Source: Lunatimonas lonarensis
GTDB lineage: Bacteria; Bacteroidota; Bacteroidia; Cytophagales; Cyclobacteriaceae
DNA length: 64,000 nt
Assembly (NCBI RefSeq): GCF_000390185.1
Contig: NZ_AQHR01000020.1
Location: 38,691-102,690, forward strand
Direction of reading: 5' to 3'
Every line of letters starts with the position of its first letter. Positions within the stretch are counted from its first letter, which is position 1. Below are positions 36,360-45,473 of this stretch, one piece after another. The position numbers were made by a program, and so were the translations under genes. The notes under the pieces are model-generated. The model saw nothing but the letters and a program-made list of their open reading frames with translations. It was not told the origin of the DNA and made no database searches.

Positions 36360-39281
36360 TCATTTATTGGTTTGGAAAAATTGTATCTGACAGGTTCCCA
36401 AGAGTCCCGAAGGCAAAAGAGGCGTGCTTCGGTTAAACCGGGGCTTGGCATTCGTATTTGTGAAGGGTGGCTGGTCGGGGTTTTGGATATCTCCCACAAT
36501 GCGGTTATTCCATGTATTTACTGCGTGCACCGTAAGGGTATTGGCGCCCTCGCGAAGGTGGGGCGTGATGCGGGCCGTATAGGGAGGCAGCCAAACCACC
36601 CCGCAATCCTCCCCGTTTACCAAGACCCTTGCCATTTCCTGGATCTCCTCAAACCGTACAAAGGCTTCCAACCCGGCTGCCAACTGATTTTTGTCAAGCG
36701 TAAATTCCCGCGTATAGGTTGCCGTTCCCGAATAATACCTGGCTCCCTCCTCTTCCATCTCCGACCAACTGATCAGCTTAGAAAGCAAGACCGATGCGGG
36801 ACCACCCATCGAGGCATCAAAGCTGATTTTCCAATCGGTGGAGATATCCAGGGTTTCAAAGTCCCCTTCCACGGTGCTTTGCCCCGAAAATCCCGCTTGT
36901 AAATCGCGGTGGAGTCCGGGATCGTTTTTGCCGCTGCTTTTACGTCGAAATACCACAAAACGAGAACCAATGGGATCCAACTCCATATCCAGCTGAATGC
37001 CGTTGGGAAGCTTGGTATAGGCTAGCTTGCGCTGGATGAGGCCGGACTCCGCATCCCAAATCTCCGGTTGCATGCCGGGATCTACGCGAAAGACCAAGCT
37101 GACCCGCTCCTGCCTTTCACTGCTGTTGGAAATAAAATAGATTTCTTCCGAACTGGTCCTGCGGTGCACAAAGTCAATGTGCCGGTCTTTATTATCAACA
37201 CCCTTCACTTCCAAATCCGGCTGCACACCCAGTTCCTTCAACACGTCCTGTATGGATCTTCCCCAGTAGACGATTCCCTTTCCAAAGCGGTTCGAAAAAA
37301 CAGTCTTTCCGTCTGCCGCCCCCCAAATTTTATCTGCCAACTCCTTTACCTCCTGATCAACCGCTGGGTATCCTTTCAGGGACGTGGACCGAGTAGGCTT
37401 TCGTCCCAGCACCACGGCCCCTTCGTCTATCAACTGCTCCAGTTTTTTTAAGACCGCAAGGGATATATCCTCCCTATCCGGCAGTACCAACAGCCTATAA
37501 GAGGATCCGTGCGGAAGCACCAATTTGCCATCTTGGGCATCCAGCCTCGTCGTGATCACATCTTCGTTTACGTAGTCGTATTCATACCCGGGCAGGTCTC
37601 CCGTAACAATGGGCCTGTCCATTCCACAGTGTGGGCACTTGGTTTCGTCGTAAAAGTAAGCAGGAAAAAGGCCCGGCATATCGGGCGTATAGTTCGGATT
37701 CATGCGCTTCGGTGGCACCAAATTGGGCGCATCATCCCCATAATAAAGCAGCACATCTGCCACGAAATTTCCCTGCCTCAGCATGTAGGAAGCACGGGCG
37801 ATGTAATCCATAAACGGCCGCGAGTAGTCCCACCAGGTAGCATTGACGTTTACATGCTCGCCTGCATGGTACACAAAGCCGGGCTTCCCGGCGATTTCCG
37901 GATTATGGGAAAAGGTATGGAAAACGACTTGGTTCAGCCCTTCGCAAAAAGCCACGTCTATTAACTGTTTGAAATCCGTAGGACCATGTTGCCAGTGGTT
38001 CCACCCGGTAAGGGATTCGGACGCCACGATCTGCTTCCCATAGATATGCGCCGCACTGGCTGCTTCCTTGGTCACCCAATGCCGCTGCCGGTTCCAAAAC
38101 TCTCCCATGGGCATGTGGGAGCTGCCGAGGGCCTTCAAGGGTTCCACGCGGGGATGACCGCCATGGCCAGCCTCGGTGATCATCTGTATGCTGTGTCTAT
38201 CGCCTATTTCTACCGCTTGTGCATAGTGGCTTTCAATCAACAAGTCGCTTACCAAGCGCCTGTAATCCCCCTCAAAACGAGTCTGAACCGTGGGATCCGC
38301 CAGTCGGTACCCCTGGAGAACCGGGAGAAATGGGCGTGGATCGTACCCATAACGGGTCCTAAACTCCGCAATAAAACCCGGCGTCCAATCATCCATCTGC
38401 CATACCTCGTAGCTGTCCAAAAAAATAAATTTAAACTTGTTTTCATCTGTACTGATTTGCCCCAACCTTGAAATCATTTCATTTAGGTGGCGCTCGGTAG
38501 CCCGATGGCTCAAATGATCTATGATCAGACCAGAGGAGTTGGGACTTGGCACGACCAAAGGTTGCATAGTGTTGCAGGTAAAAAAGGATAGAATATTCCA
38601 CTGCCCAGCGGGCACGGCCCACTCCAGTATATTTCCGTCGGTGACCTGTTCGCTCAGATCGATGATTTCCTGATGCGAATAAATCCCGTCGTGGCGGTGG
38701 GAAACAGCCATCACCGTGATCAACTCACAATGCTCGGCCATTCCTCTAGGTGACGCTGGATTTTTCAATGGTAGTTTGATGTTAGTGGGTCCTTCCGTCA
38801 GCAGGGCGCTATGGAGCAGTTCCTTGCTTCCGTCCTCCAGGTCTACCCAATCCCCCCCGGAATTCCAAGAGCTTGCTGCGCTGATCCCCAAATCCAAACC
38901 CAGCTCGTGGCTGGTTTCCAATGCAAGTCTAAGGTATCCGAGCGACTCCGGCCCTAAAAAAGCAGGCCCGGCAGGAATCATATCGTTGGGATTGATCAAT
39001 GCCCCCAGATCCCAGACAATGGCCCCGCGCATTCCCTTTTCCTTCATCTGTTCCAACTCATACACCAACTTTACGGTGTCTATGTAGCCGTTCATCCAGG
39101 TCCAGAGGGACATGGGTCGGGTTTCCGTGGGCGGATTTAAAAAATCCTCCTCGGACAGCACGGATACCGGTTTATCCCCAGAGGGGCTACAGGCTGCAAC
39201 GAGCAGGAAAGATACGATGGCCAGGGCCGCCAAAGGAGACAATAACTTGGTTCTTGTACGCAACAAACTTCCTTTTCCCAT
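36360..39281 (-). CDS. GH106-type alpha-L-rhamnosidase, lipoprotein
   Basis: Large exported glycosidase of 973 residues with lipobox LVAAC. The GH106 plan is clear: RPMSLWTWMNGYIDTVKLVY, MKEKGMRGAIVWDLGALINP, LDLGISAASSWNSGGDWV, a long catalytic barrel (MITEAGHGGHPRVEPLKALG, IVASESLTGWNHWQHGPTDF, FCEGLNQVVFHTFSHNPEI), and a C-terminal galactose-binding-like domain ending LLPSGLLGTCQIQFF. GH106 enzymes remove L-rhamnose from pectin rhamnogalacturonan or other rhamnose glycans. It is first in the operon with three sulfatases directly after it, which suggests a sulfated rhamnose polymer such as ulvan or another rhamnan. Confidence 0.85.
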   Translation of the reverse strand: MGKGSLLRTRTKLLSPLAALAIVSFLLVAACSPSGDKPVSVLSEEDFLNPPTETRPMSLWTWMNGYIDTVKLVYELEQMKEKGMRGAIVWDLGALINPNDMIPAGPAFLGPESLGYLRLALETSHELGLDLGISAASSWNSGGDWVDLEDGSKELLHSALLTEGPTNIKLPLKNPASPRGMAEHCELITVMAVSHRHDGIYSHQEIIDLSEQVTDGNILEWAVPAGQWNILSFFTCNTMQPLVVPSPNSSGLIIDHLSHRATERHLNEMISRLGQISTDENKFKFIFLDSYEVWQMDDWTPGFIAEFRTRYGYDPRPFLPVLQGYRLADPTVQTRFEGDYRRLVSDLLIESHYAQAVEIGDRHSIQMITEAGHGGHPRVEPLKALGSSHMPMGEFWNRQRHWVTKEAASAAHIYGKQIVASESLTGWNHWQHGPTDFKQLIDVAFCEGLNQVVFHTFSHNPEIAGKPGFVYHAGEHVNVNATWWDYSRPFMDYIARASYMLRQGNFVADVLLYYGDDAPNLVPPKRMNPNYTPDMPGLFPAYFYDETKCPHCGMDRPIVTGDLPGYEYDYVNEDVITTRLDAQDGKLVLPHGSSYRLLVLPDREDISLAVLKKLEQLIDEGAVVLGRKPTRSTSLKGYPAVDQEVKELADKIWGAADGKTVFSNRFGKGIVYWGRSIQDVLKELGVQPDLEVKGVDNKDRHIDFVHRRTSSEEIYFISNSSERQERVSLVFRVDPGMQPEIWDAESGLIQRKLAYTKLPNGIQLDMELDPIGSRFVVFRRKSSGKNDPGLHRDLQAGFSGQSTVEGDFETLDISTDWKISFDASMGGPASVLLSKLISWSEMEEEGARYYSGTATYTREFTLDKNQLAAGLEAFVRFEEIQEMARVLVNGEDCGVVWLPPYTARITPHLREGANTLTVHAVNTWNNRIVGDIQNPDQPPFTNTNAKPRFNRSTPLLPSGLLGTCQIQFFQTNK

Positions 39282-39432
39282 CGGAATCCAACGAATTTTC
39301 GGTCTTCAACAACAACTCGTAAAGGTAGCTCCCGCCCCGGGCTTATGCTTCCATCATGTTAACGAAAAAGTGTAGTATTTTAACTTTAGACGATCACAGG
39401 TTAGGCCCCTACACCCGTAAACGAAGGCGTGT

Positions 39433-40371
39433 CTACGTGTTCAGTCGTTCGGCTTTTATACTTTGCTCCAAATCCACTACTCGCTGGATCCACTTATCCG
39501 CTGTCTTTTGGAGTTGGGCATCAAAAGGAATGGACGACTTCCGAACGTGATCGGATGGATAGATGCCTTGTCGAAACAGCAGTCGTTTGAAGAAATGGAT
39601 GGACACTTCCAGGTGTTGGTTGGATAAAGCAAGCACTGGCAGGATGTGAAAAAACAGCTCTTCCGCTTCCTGCCCGCAGCCCTGCATCCAGCGTCGGTAA
39701 ATCTCGGTATAGAGCCAATGCATGCCCGTTGGCATAAAGGCGTGAACTCCCCGCTCCAATCCATCTATCAACTGGGTTACGGCCCAGCCTCCACTCACAT
39801 GCAACCGCCCTTCGGTTAGGGATAGCATGCGCGAATATTTGTACCCCGCCATGACCGACTCGATCTTGAGACACCTAAATGCCGGCACCGTTTCAAACAG
39901 GTCACATAGAAGGCCCTCGGGCAATCCGTACCCGACCGGATCCCAGTCCTGCAGCATGATCATCTCCACATCGACCTCTGCCAGTGCGTAAAAATCTTCC
40001 TTAAACTGTTGCTCATTTGTAAAAGGGATTTGGAAAAGCACCTGCTTGCAGCCAAGCTCCCGGTAGGATTTTAACAGCAGCCTACACTTGGTAAGGTCTG
40101 TCTCGGCTGCCCCGGCTATGACCGGAACCGCCTGATTAACCTCCTCTAGTACGCTTTCGACCATCTTGAGCCTTTCCAAGTGTGAAAGGCTGTGTACCTC
40201 GGCTGCCAAAGCGGGTACCAAAAAGCCCGCTACGCCGGCATTCAGTGCCTCCCGCACGTTTCGTTTTAGCGCGGCGTAATCGATTAACCCCGATGTGGTA
40301 AAGGGCGTGTTCAGCATCGTCACGATTCCGAAGAGCGGGTAACAGGTTTTGTTCATGTGGGATTGGGGCAA
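39433..40371 (-). CDS. DHDPS/NAL superfamily aldolase or dehydratase
   Basis: Cytoplasmic 312-residue TIM-barrel protein of the dihydrodipicolinate synthase family. The Schiff-base lysine is in FRCLKIES. The pocket loop reads VPALAAEVHSLSHLERL in place of GTTGE, and the usual LYNVP tyrosine segment reads MLQDWDP, so the catalytic Tyr is replaced by Gln. This points away from lysine synthesis and sialate cleavage and toward a specialised keto-acid enzyme. Beside two rhamnosidase genes, a 2-keto-3-deoxy sugar-acid aldolase or dehydratase would make sense, but this is inference. It lies 151 bases upstream of the first GH106 gene and could be co-transcribed with it. Confidence 0.72.
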   Translation of the reverse strand: MPQSHMNKTCYPLFGIVTMLNTPFTTSGLIDYAALKRNVREALNAGVAGFLVPALAAEVHSLSHLERLKMVESVLEEVNQAVPVIAGAAETDLTKCRLLLKSYRELGCKQVLFQIPFTNEQQFKEDFYALAEVDVEMIMLQDWDPVGYGLPEGLLCDLFETVPAFRCLKIESVMAGYKYSRMLSLTEGRLHVSGGWAVTQLIDGLERGVHAFMPTGMHWLYTEIYRRWMQGCGQEAEELFFHILPVLALSNQHLEVSIHFFKRLLFRQGIYPSDHVRKSSIPFDAQLQKTADKWIQRVVDLEQSIKAERLNT

Positions 40372-40708
40372 CGCGTTTTAGTTTGTTTTCAACAGCGTAC
40401 TAACACTGTACAGATCAAAGGTAGTATGGTTGTAGATTAACGCGGATAGATAGCACCCGCTGTGTTAGGCCATCATGCATTTGAAGGATTCCGTTCTTCA
40501 ACATCAGCCAAATATATCGCCGCAGGCAGGTATCCACGCATATCGCGCAGCCTATTTCCCTAAAATATATCGCCGAACCTGTGGACCGACAGGTAGAGGC
40601 AGATATCTACCAATATCGCGCAGCATATATCATTTCAATATCGCTGAAGATATATTTGTCAAACATAGGAGGTTACATTTGCTCACTAACATCCTGTCAG
40701 AAAGCACC
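40372..40708. repeat. intergenic region with repeated AATATCGC hairpin elements
   Basis: Between the GH106 and aldolase genes, two related blocks begin AAATATATCGCCG (about 40510 and 40564) and each later contains ATATCGCGCAGC (about 40540 and 40613). The second block holds two overlapping, mutually exclusive hairpins: ACCTGT with ACAGGT (40577-40594) and GGTAGA with TCTACC (40592-40611). No gene is seen. It could be a leader switch or a small repeat family. Confidence 0.45.
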
Positions 40709-43672
40709 TTACTTTAGCTCCACCCGCTTCGCAAATAGGACACGTACAGGCCCTAAGAGCCCAGAGGGTTCTTCTTGCCATTCCGAATAGTTGGCCAACC
40801 AGCTTCCTCCATCTGCTTGTATGTTGGAGCGGGTAAAGCGTTCCGAGTCCGGAAGCTGCTTATCTCCCGCCAACCTGTTTACCCACAAGTTGGCCACTTC
40901 AATGCGGATGCAATTCTCTCCGGGCTGCACCAAATCGGTGATCGCTGCATGGAAAGGGGGTTTCCAAACAATCCCCGCCGACCTGCCGTTCACCATAACT
41001 TCGGCAACCTCCCGAACATCCCCCAGGTCCAAATAGATCTGCGTGTCACCTGCTAGCCAGTCACTTGGCACGTTGATAGACTTTCGATAGGTTCCCAAAC
41101 CGGAATAGTATCGAATGCCCTGATGTTCGTGGTCTGTCCAAGAGATCAAATCGGGAAACACTGCCTCGGAAGGTGCTCCCCACTCCGGAGCAAACTCCAG
41201 TTTCCAAGCGCCTTCCAATACATAGGGCAAAGGGATTTGTTCGACTAGCGCTGTATATTTTTTGCCCTGCTTGCTTTGAACCGTATAGGTTCCGTTTTGC
41301 CAGCACTCCAACACCACCGATCTACTGGTCGCCTGGACAACCTCCTCTTCTGGAAGGTTCAAATCCACTGACTTACTTGAGGTGAGGGTGCGAAACGACG
41401 GGCCAGAGCCATTTTTGGCAAACACCACAAAGGTTGAACCCCCGGGGGCCAATACGACCGGCATACGGATCGCGTTGCCCATTTGCTGAAATACGTACTG
41501 GTCTTTGATGCTCCCATCGGAAGGATCCCATACCTGCGGAAACGCTTCTCCCACCCTGAAAAGGCAGGTTGCCCGTAGTGGCTCCGTGGTTTTGTTGTGG
41601 ACAAAATAGATATGGGAGCTGGCTGTTTCCCGATGGATAAAATCAAAACTGGAGCGAAGAGCTGGGTCCTCCGGCGCAAAATCCGGTGTGAGCCCCTCAA
41701 GTTTCAACCATTGCTCCGGAGAGTACCCCGTTACCACTTTACCTTTTCCATATCGGTTTACCCCTTCCTTCTCGCTCCACATGGCTTCTGCCAACTCAAG
41801 CAATCGCTCCGTCTTTCCGGGGAAACCCGATTGGCCGGGGACTTCGGAAGGCTTTGGCCCCAGTAACGTCGCTCCCTGGGAAACGAGGGATTCCAGTTTT
41901 TCCAATACCTCCAAAGGCATGTCTCGTCTGTCAGGAAGAACCAAAATACGGTAGGACATGCCATCCGGAAGAACTATGAGCCCATCCTTGACCGACAATC
42001 GGTTCAATATAACATCTGTATTCACCACATCATACTCAAATCCGGGGCCCAATCCGTCAATTCTGGGCTTGTCCGGGACGTTATGATAAAGGGGCCAAAA
42101 ATTGGGAGCCTGATCACCGTAGTAATAGGCTACATCAGCCACGTAACGTCCCTGCTGCAACAGATAGCTGCATCTTGCCAAATAGTCCATAAAGGGTCGG
42201 GCTTTTGACCACCAGGTTACCTGGGGATTGATATCCACACCGGCATGGTAGGTTCGCCCCGGAAAACCGTCGGTGACCGGTGTGTGGGCAAAGACATGGT
42301 AGGTGACGCGGTTTAGACCCTCCGCAAACGCCCTATCTACCAGCCGCTTAAGCGTAAACGGCCCATCTCTCCAACGGCGCCAGGTAGTCCAAGACTCGGC
42401 ATCCACGATCTTTTTTCCATAAATATGGGAGGCGCTCGCTATTTCCTTTACCAAAAAGAGATTTCTCGGATTTCCCATCCAAAACTCCCCTCTCGGAATA
42501 TGTACATTGCCCAGTGCCTTCAGCGCATCCACCGGGCAGCTTTCCCAAAATGGCGCACCGGGCCCCCCGGCTTCCGCGGCTAACTGTACCCCATATTCTT
42601 CACATACCTCGCTACCCGTGGTGTAATGGCTGTATATCAACAGGTCACTCACCGATTTCTGGTAGTCGTAGCGAAACCGTACAGACCTATCCTGATTATC
42701 TATATCCCAACCCAAAAACACTGGAAGCCACTTGATGGGACTGTACCCATGCTGGTTTTCAAACCAGTCTGCAAAGCCTTTCGTCCATTGGATTCCTCCG
42801 TGAAGCTCCATGCTATCATCGTCCAAGGTTTTAAGACGAGTTTGGTTTTCCTTTCCCTTTTCAAGGCCCAGTTGGTTGAAAATATACTCAAAATGAAAGC
42901 GGGTCGCCTCCGGATCCAAGAAATCGATGAAGTATCCTTTCGAGTTGGGACTGGCTGCTATCAGCTGCTGCCCGTTGGTGGAGCAGACAAAGCGTTCTAT
43001 ATGCCATCTGCCGGGCGGGGCATCCCACACCAGTTCCCCATTCCGAAACTTATCAGAGATATCCACCACCTCGGAAAGATCCTTTATCTGCTTGCTTTCG
43101 GAATACGGCCAAGCAAGCACAGCCACGTCCAAATACCAACTGGGGAGGCCATCGGCTCCCCTTGGGCACTCTTTGGGCACCTCCGGAAAGGGCAATCTCC
43201 TCCGAATGGATCCCTCCCCTTCCACTTGGATTCCCGCATGAAAAAGGTTTTTACTCGCCAATTCCGGCGTAATCCAGTCTCCCCCGGAATTCCAGCCGCT
43301 GGCGCAGATCAACCCAAGCTCCAAATCCAGGCGGCTTGCCTCCGCCATGGCGTGCCGGATGGCCTTCACCGATTCCGGACCCAAAAAGCGGGGACCGGCG
43401 GCAACAAAACCACCGGGGTTTCTCATGGCTTCCGAATCCCAAATTTGCAGTCCTCCCAAACCGGTCTTCTTGGCTTCTTCCATATCCCGGGTAATACCTT
43501 CGAGGGAAATGTCTCCATTTAACCAATTCCAATACGCCCTTGGCCTTGCTTCCAACCCCGGATTCCTAAACCCCTCAACAAGGGTAGGGTCATGGGGCTG
43601 AACCGTCTCACACGACAGCAGACTTAAAAGGGCCACCCAAGCCCGCACTACCGATCTTTTTTTTAAAATCAT
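40709..43672 (-). CDS. GH106-type alpha-L-rhamnosidase
   Basis: Second GH106 protein of 987 residues, exported (short lipobox-like LLSLLSC). Conserved parts: RPRAYWNWLNGDISLEGITR, AKKTGLGGLQIWDSEAM, LELGLICASGWNSGGDW, LAAEAGGPGAPFWESCPVDA, IVDAESWTTWRRWRDGPF, FAEGLNRVTYHVFAHTPV. The C-terminal sandwich ends PSGLLGPVRVLF. The catalytic acids are expected in the AEAGG and DAESW segments. Its start overlaps the stop of the GH123-like gene by four bases (ATGA). It differs clearly from the 36360-39281 paralogue, so the two probably act on different linkages. Confidence 0.85.
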   Translation of the reverse strand: MILKKRSVVRAWVALLSLLSCETVQPHDPTLVEGFRNPGLEARPRAYWNWLNGDISLEGITRDMEEAKKTGLGGLQIWDSEAMRNPGGFVAAGPRFLGPESVKAIRHAMAEASRLDLELGLICASGWNSGGDWITPELASKNLFHAGIQVEGEGSIRRRLPFPEVPKECPRGADGLPSWYLDVAVLAWPYSESKQIKDLSEVVDISDKFRNGELVWDAPPGRWHIERFVCSTNGQQLIAASPNSKGYFIDFLDPEATRFHFEYIFNQLGLEKGKENQTRLKTLDDDSMELHGGIQWTKGFADWFENQHGYSPIKWLPVFLGWDIDNQDRSVRFRYDYQKSVSDLLIYSHYTTGSEVCEEYGVQLAAEAGGPGAPFWESCPVDALKALGNVHIPRGEFWMGNPRNLFLVKEIASASHIYGKKIVDAESWTTWRRWRDGPFTLKRLVDRAFAEGLNRVTYHVFAHTPVTDGFPGRTYHAGVDINPQVTWWSKARPFMDYLARCSYLLQQGRYVADVAYYYGDQAPNFWPLYHNVPDKPRIDGLGPGFEYDVVNTDVILNRLSVKDGLIVLPDGMSYRILVLPDRRDMPLEVLEKLESLVSQGATLLGPKPSEVPGQSGFPGKTERLLELAEAMWSEKEGVNRYGKGKVVTGYSPEQWLKLEGLTPDFAPEDPALRSSFDFIHRETASSHIYFVHNKTTEPLRATCLFRVGEAFPQVWDPSDGSIKDQYVFQQMGNAIRMPVVLAPGGSTFVVFAKNGSGPSFRTLTSSKSVDLNLPEEEVVQATSRSVVLECWQNGTYTVQSKQGKKYTALVEQIPLPYVLEGAWKLEFAPEWGAPSEAVFPDLISWTDHEHQGIRYYSGLGTYRKSINVPSDWLAGDTQIYLDLGDVREVAEVMVNGRSAGIVWKPPFHAAITDLVQPGENCIRIEVANLWVNRLAGDKQLPDSERFTRSNIQADGGSWLANYSEWQEEPSGLLGPVRVLFAKRVELK

Positions 43673-45444
43673 AACAGCCTCCTTTCCAACTCATACAAAC
43701 GCCTCTTTCCCTCTGCAAGCCAATCGGCGGCCGGCTTTTTATATAAGGACCTAGACCCAATTTCATCCAAAAACGTTTGAAAGTCCGCCAACGCCGCATT
43801 TGCTCCCTCGGACGAATCCTCAGAAATAGAGGCCTGCAGAATCCGGATTTTTTCGTAATCCTGAATCCCTTCCCGAAGCCGCTCAAACCTAACAGAGCTT
43901 ATGGCACCCGGATACATCAGATAGGTATCTCCAGCAGGCCATCGAACAAAACGGGAATCTACCATCGGATTCTCCGGCCAGCTGTTGTTTGCCCACCGTA
44001 AGAAACCATCAAAGCCCATGGCCGCCGCTATCCATCCCTGATAGGCAGATTCGGACGGAGGCGAAAAGGTAAAATTGTTCGGCTGGGGAATGCCACAGGC
44101 CACGTAATAGGTTGTTTTGAGCCCGGCCTGTCGTCGGGCAGCTATGGCGTCCTCGGGGATACGGCCCTCATCACGCCAGTTGGAACTGAAATCATCAATA
44201 TAGGAGTTTACCGACTCGTGGTAGAAGCCCGCCATGGTCACCTTCAAATCCGGCGCGTTCGTTTCCAAAAATTCAAAAAGCTTCATCATATCTTCCTCAG
44301 CCCGCTCGTCCAGTGCCAGGTAGGTCATCTCCAGCCATCCTTTTCCTTTCAGGTGCGCTCGGAATGCCTGCAAAAACGCTCCCCAAATCTCCTCGTATTC
44401 TGCTGTGCCCGGCAGGGCTTCGAAAACCACTCTCTCCGCCGTCGATTCGTCGTACCATGAAAGTTTATTGTTGATAGGAATCATGGAAAAACAGCTGATC
44501 TGCCCACTAATGCCACAATCCATCGCCAACTCAACGTAGGTATCAAAATTGGCAAAGCCGAAAGACCAGCTGCCATTACTTTTCCTGACCCATTCCACCA
44601 TAGATCCATAAGGGTCGAAACCGGTCTGCCCATCCCAAGGCCTGTCCAAGATGGTGGTGGTAATCGCTTTCTGACCGGCCATGGCCAACTTCGTAAGGAT
44701 AGCCCTCAATAAGGCCAGGTGCTCTTCCGACCAGAGCGGTACCCCATGGTACCGTGCTACCGCGAAAGGATTCTGCCATAAGTCAAGGTGAAAAGCCCAC
44801 TGACCGGGCGGAGGCAAGACCATGTCCTGAACCTCCAGGGTAAACGGATGGGATACAGCCTCGGAACGGGATTTTCGGGTAATCGCTCCCTGATAGGTGC
44901 CCGGAGAGGCATCGGCCGGGATATCAATGGCAATCCATACAGGACGTGTGGACGGACCTCTTAGAAGGAAGCGGCTCCCTGCTATCAACTTGTCGGGCGC
45001 GAGGTGTACCGGGATTTTGTCACTATCTCTGGGTCCACAAGCACTACCATTTTCGTTCAGAAACTGATCCGTAAGTACGTAGCCTAGAACGGAGACCGTA
45101 AACTGTGTTTTTTCTATCCTAGCATCACCATTCACCAAACCTTGCACTTCGATGCTCACCTCTTCATCATTTCCCGCAGTCCATACCAACAATAGGAATG
45201 CCACCCGTTCACCCTTCCACCCACTAAGCTTTAAGGATTCGTAAACTTGGTCCGTTGGAAGCTGGCTTTTCGAATAGGGAATATCCAGCGAACCAAAGGC
45301 AGAATGAACGCCGGGTGCTGTTTTTTCCCAAACGGACATGTCTGTCTCGTCAGGATCCTCTGGCTCGGATAAAAAATCCAACTTGGGCTCCTTTGCGCAG
45401 GAGGATACTAGGATTACTATTAAAAAAATCAGTGAAATTTTCAT
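43669..45444 (-). CDS. GH123/DUF4091-like glycoside hydrolase, lipoprotein
   Basis: Lipoprotein (VILVSSC, Cys16) of 591 residues. An N-terminal beta-sandwich (about 30-210; PADASPGTYQGAI, VQDMVLPP) precedes a TIM barrel that opens WAFHLDLWQNPFAVARYHGV. The barrel has LALDERAEEDMMKLFEFLET, where a neighbouring Asp-Glu pair fits the DE pair of GH123 beta-N-acetylgalactosaminidases, and ends GFDGFLRWANNSWPENPM with LMYPGAISSVRFERLREGIQ, typical of DUF4091. Substrate-assisted cleavage of beta-GalNAc is the best guess. The stop overlaps the GH106 start (ATGA), so both enzymes are probably made together. Confidence 0.72.
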   Translation of the reverse strand: MKISLIFLIVILVSSCAKEPKLDFLSEPEDPDETDMSVWEKTAPGVHSAFGSLDIPYSKSQLPTDQVYESLKLSGWKGERVAFLLLVWTAGNDEEVSIEVQGLVNGDARIEKTQFTVSVLGYVLTDQFLNENGSACGPRDSDKIPVHLAPDKLIAGSRFLLRGPSTRPVWIAIDIPADASPGTYQGAITRKSRSEAVSHPFTLEVQDMVLPPPGQWAFHLDLWQNPFAVARYHGVPLWSEEHLALLRAILTKLAMAGQKAITTTILDRPWDGQTGFDPYGSMVEWVRKSNGSWSFGFANFDTYVELAMDCGISGQISCFSMIPINNKLSWYDESTAERVVFEALPGTAEYEEIWGAFLQAFRAHLKGKGWLEMTYLALDERAEEDMMKLFEFLETNAPDLKVTMAGFYHESVNSYIDDFSSNWRDEGRIPEDAIAARRQAGLKTTYYVACGIPQPNNFTFSPPSESAYQGWIAAAMGFDGFLRWANNSWPENPMVDSRFVRWPAGDTYLMYPGAISSVRFERLREGIQDYEKIRILQASISEDSSEGANAALADFQTFLDEIGSRSLYKKPAADWLAEGKRRLYELERRLL

Positions 45445-45473
45445 GTGTTTATAACTATTGTATTTTTCTGGAT

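Noticed and set aside
36134..39087. Long plus-strand open frames opposite the GH106 and sulfatase genes.
   Set aside because: They are antisense shadows of strong protein-coding genes and have no family features.
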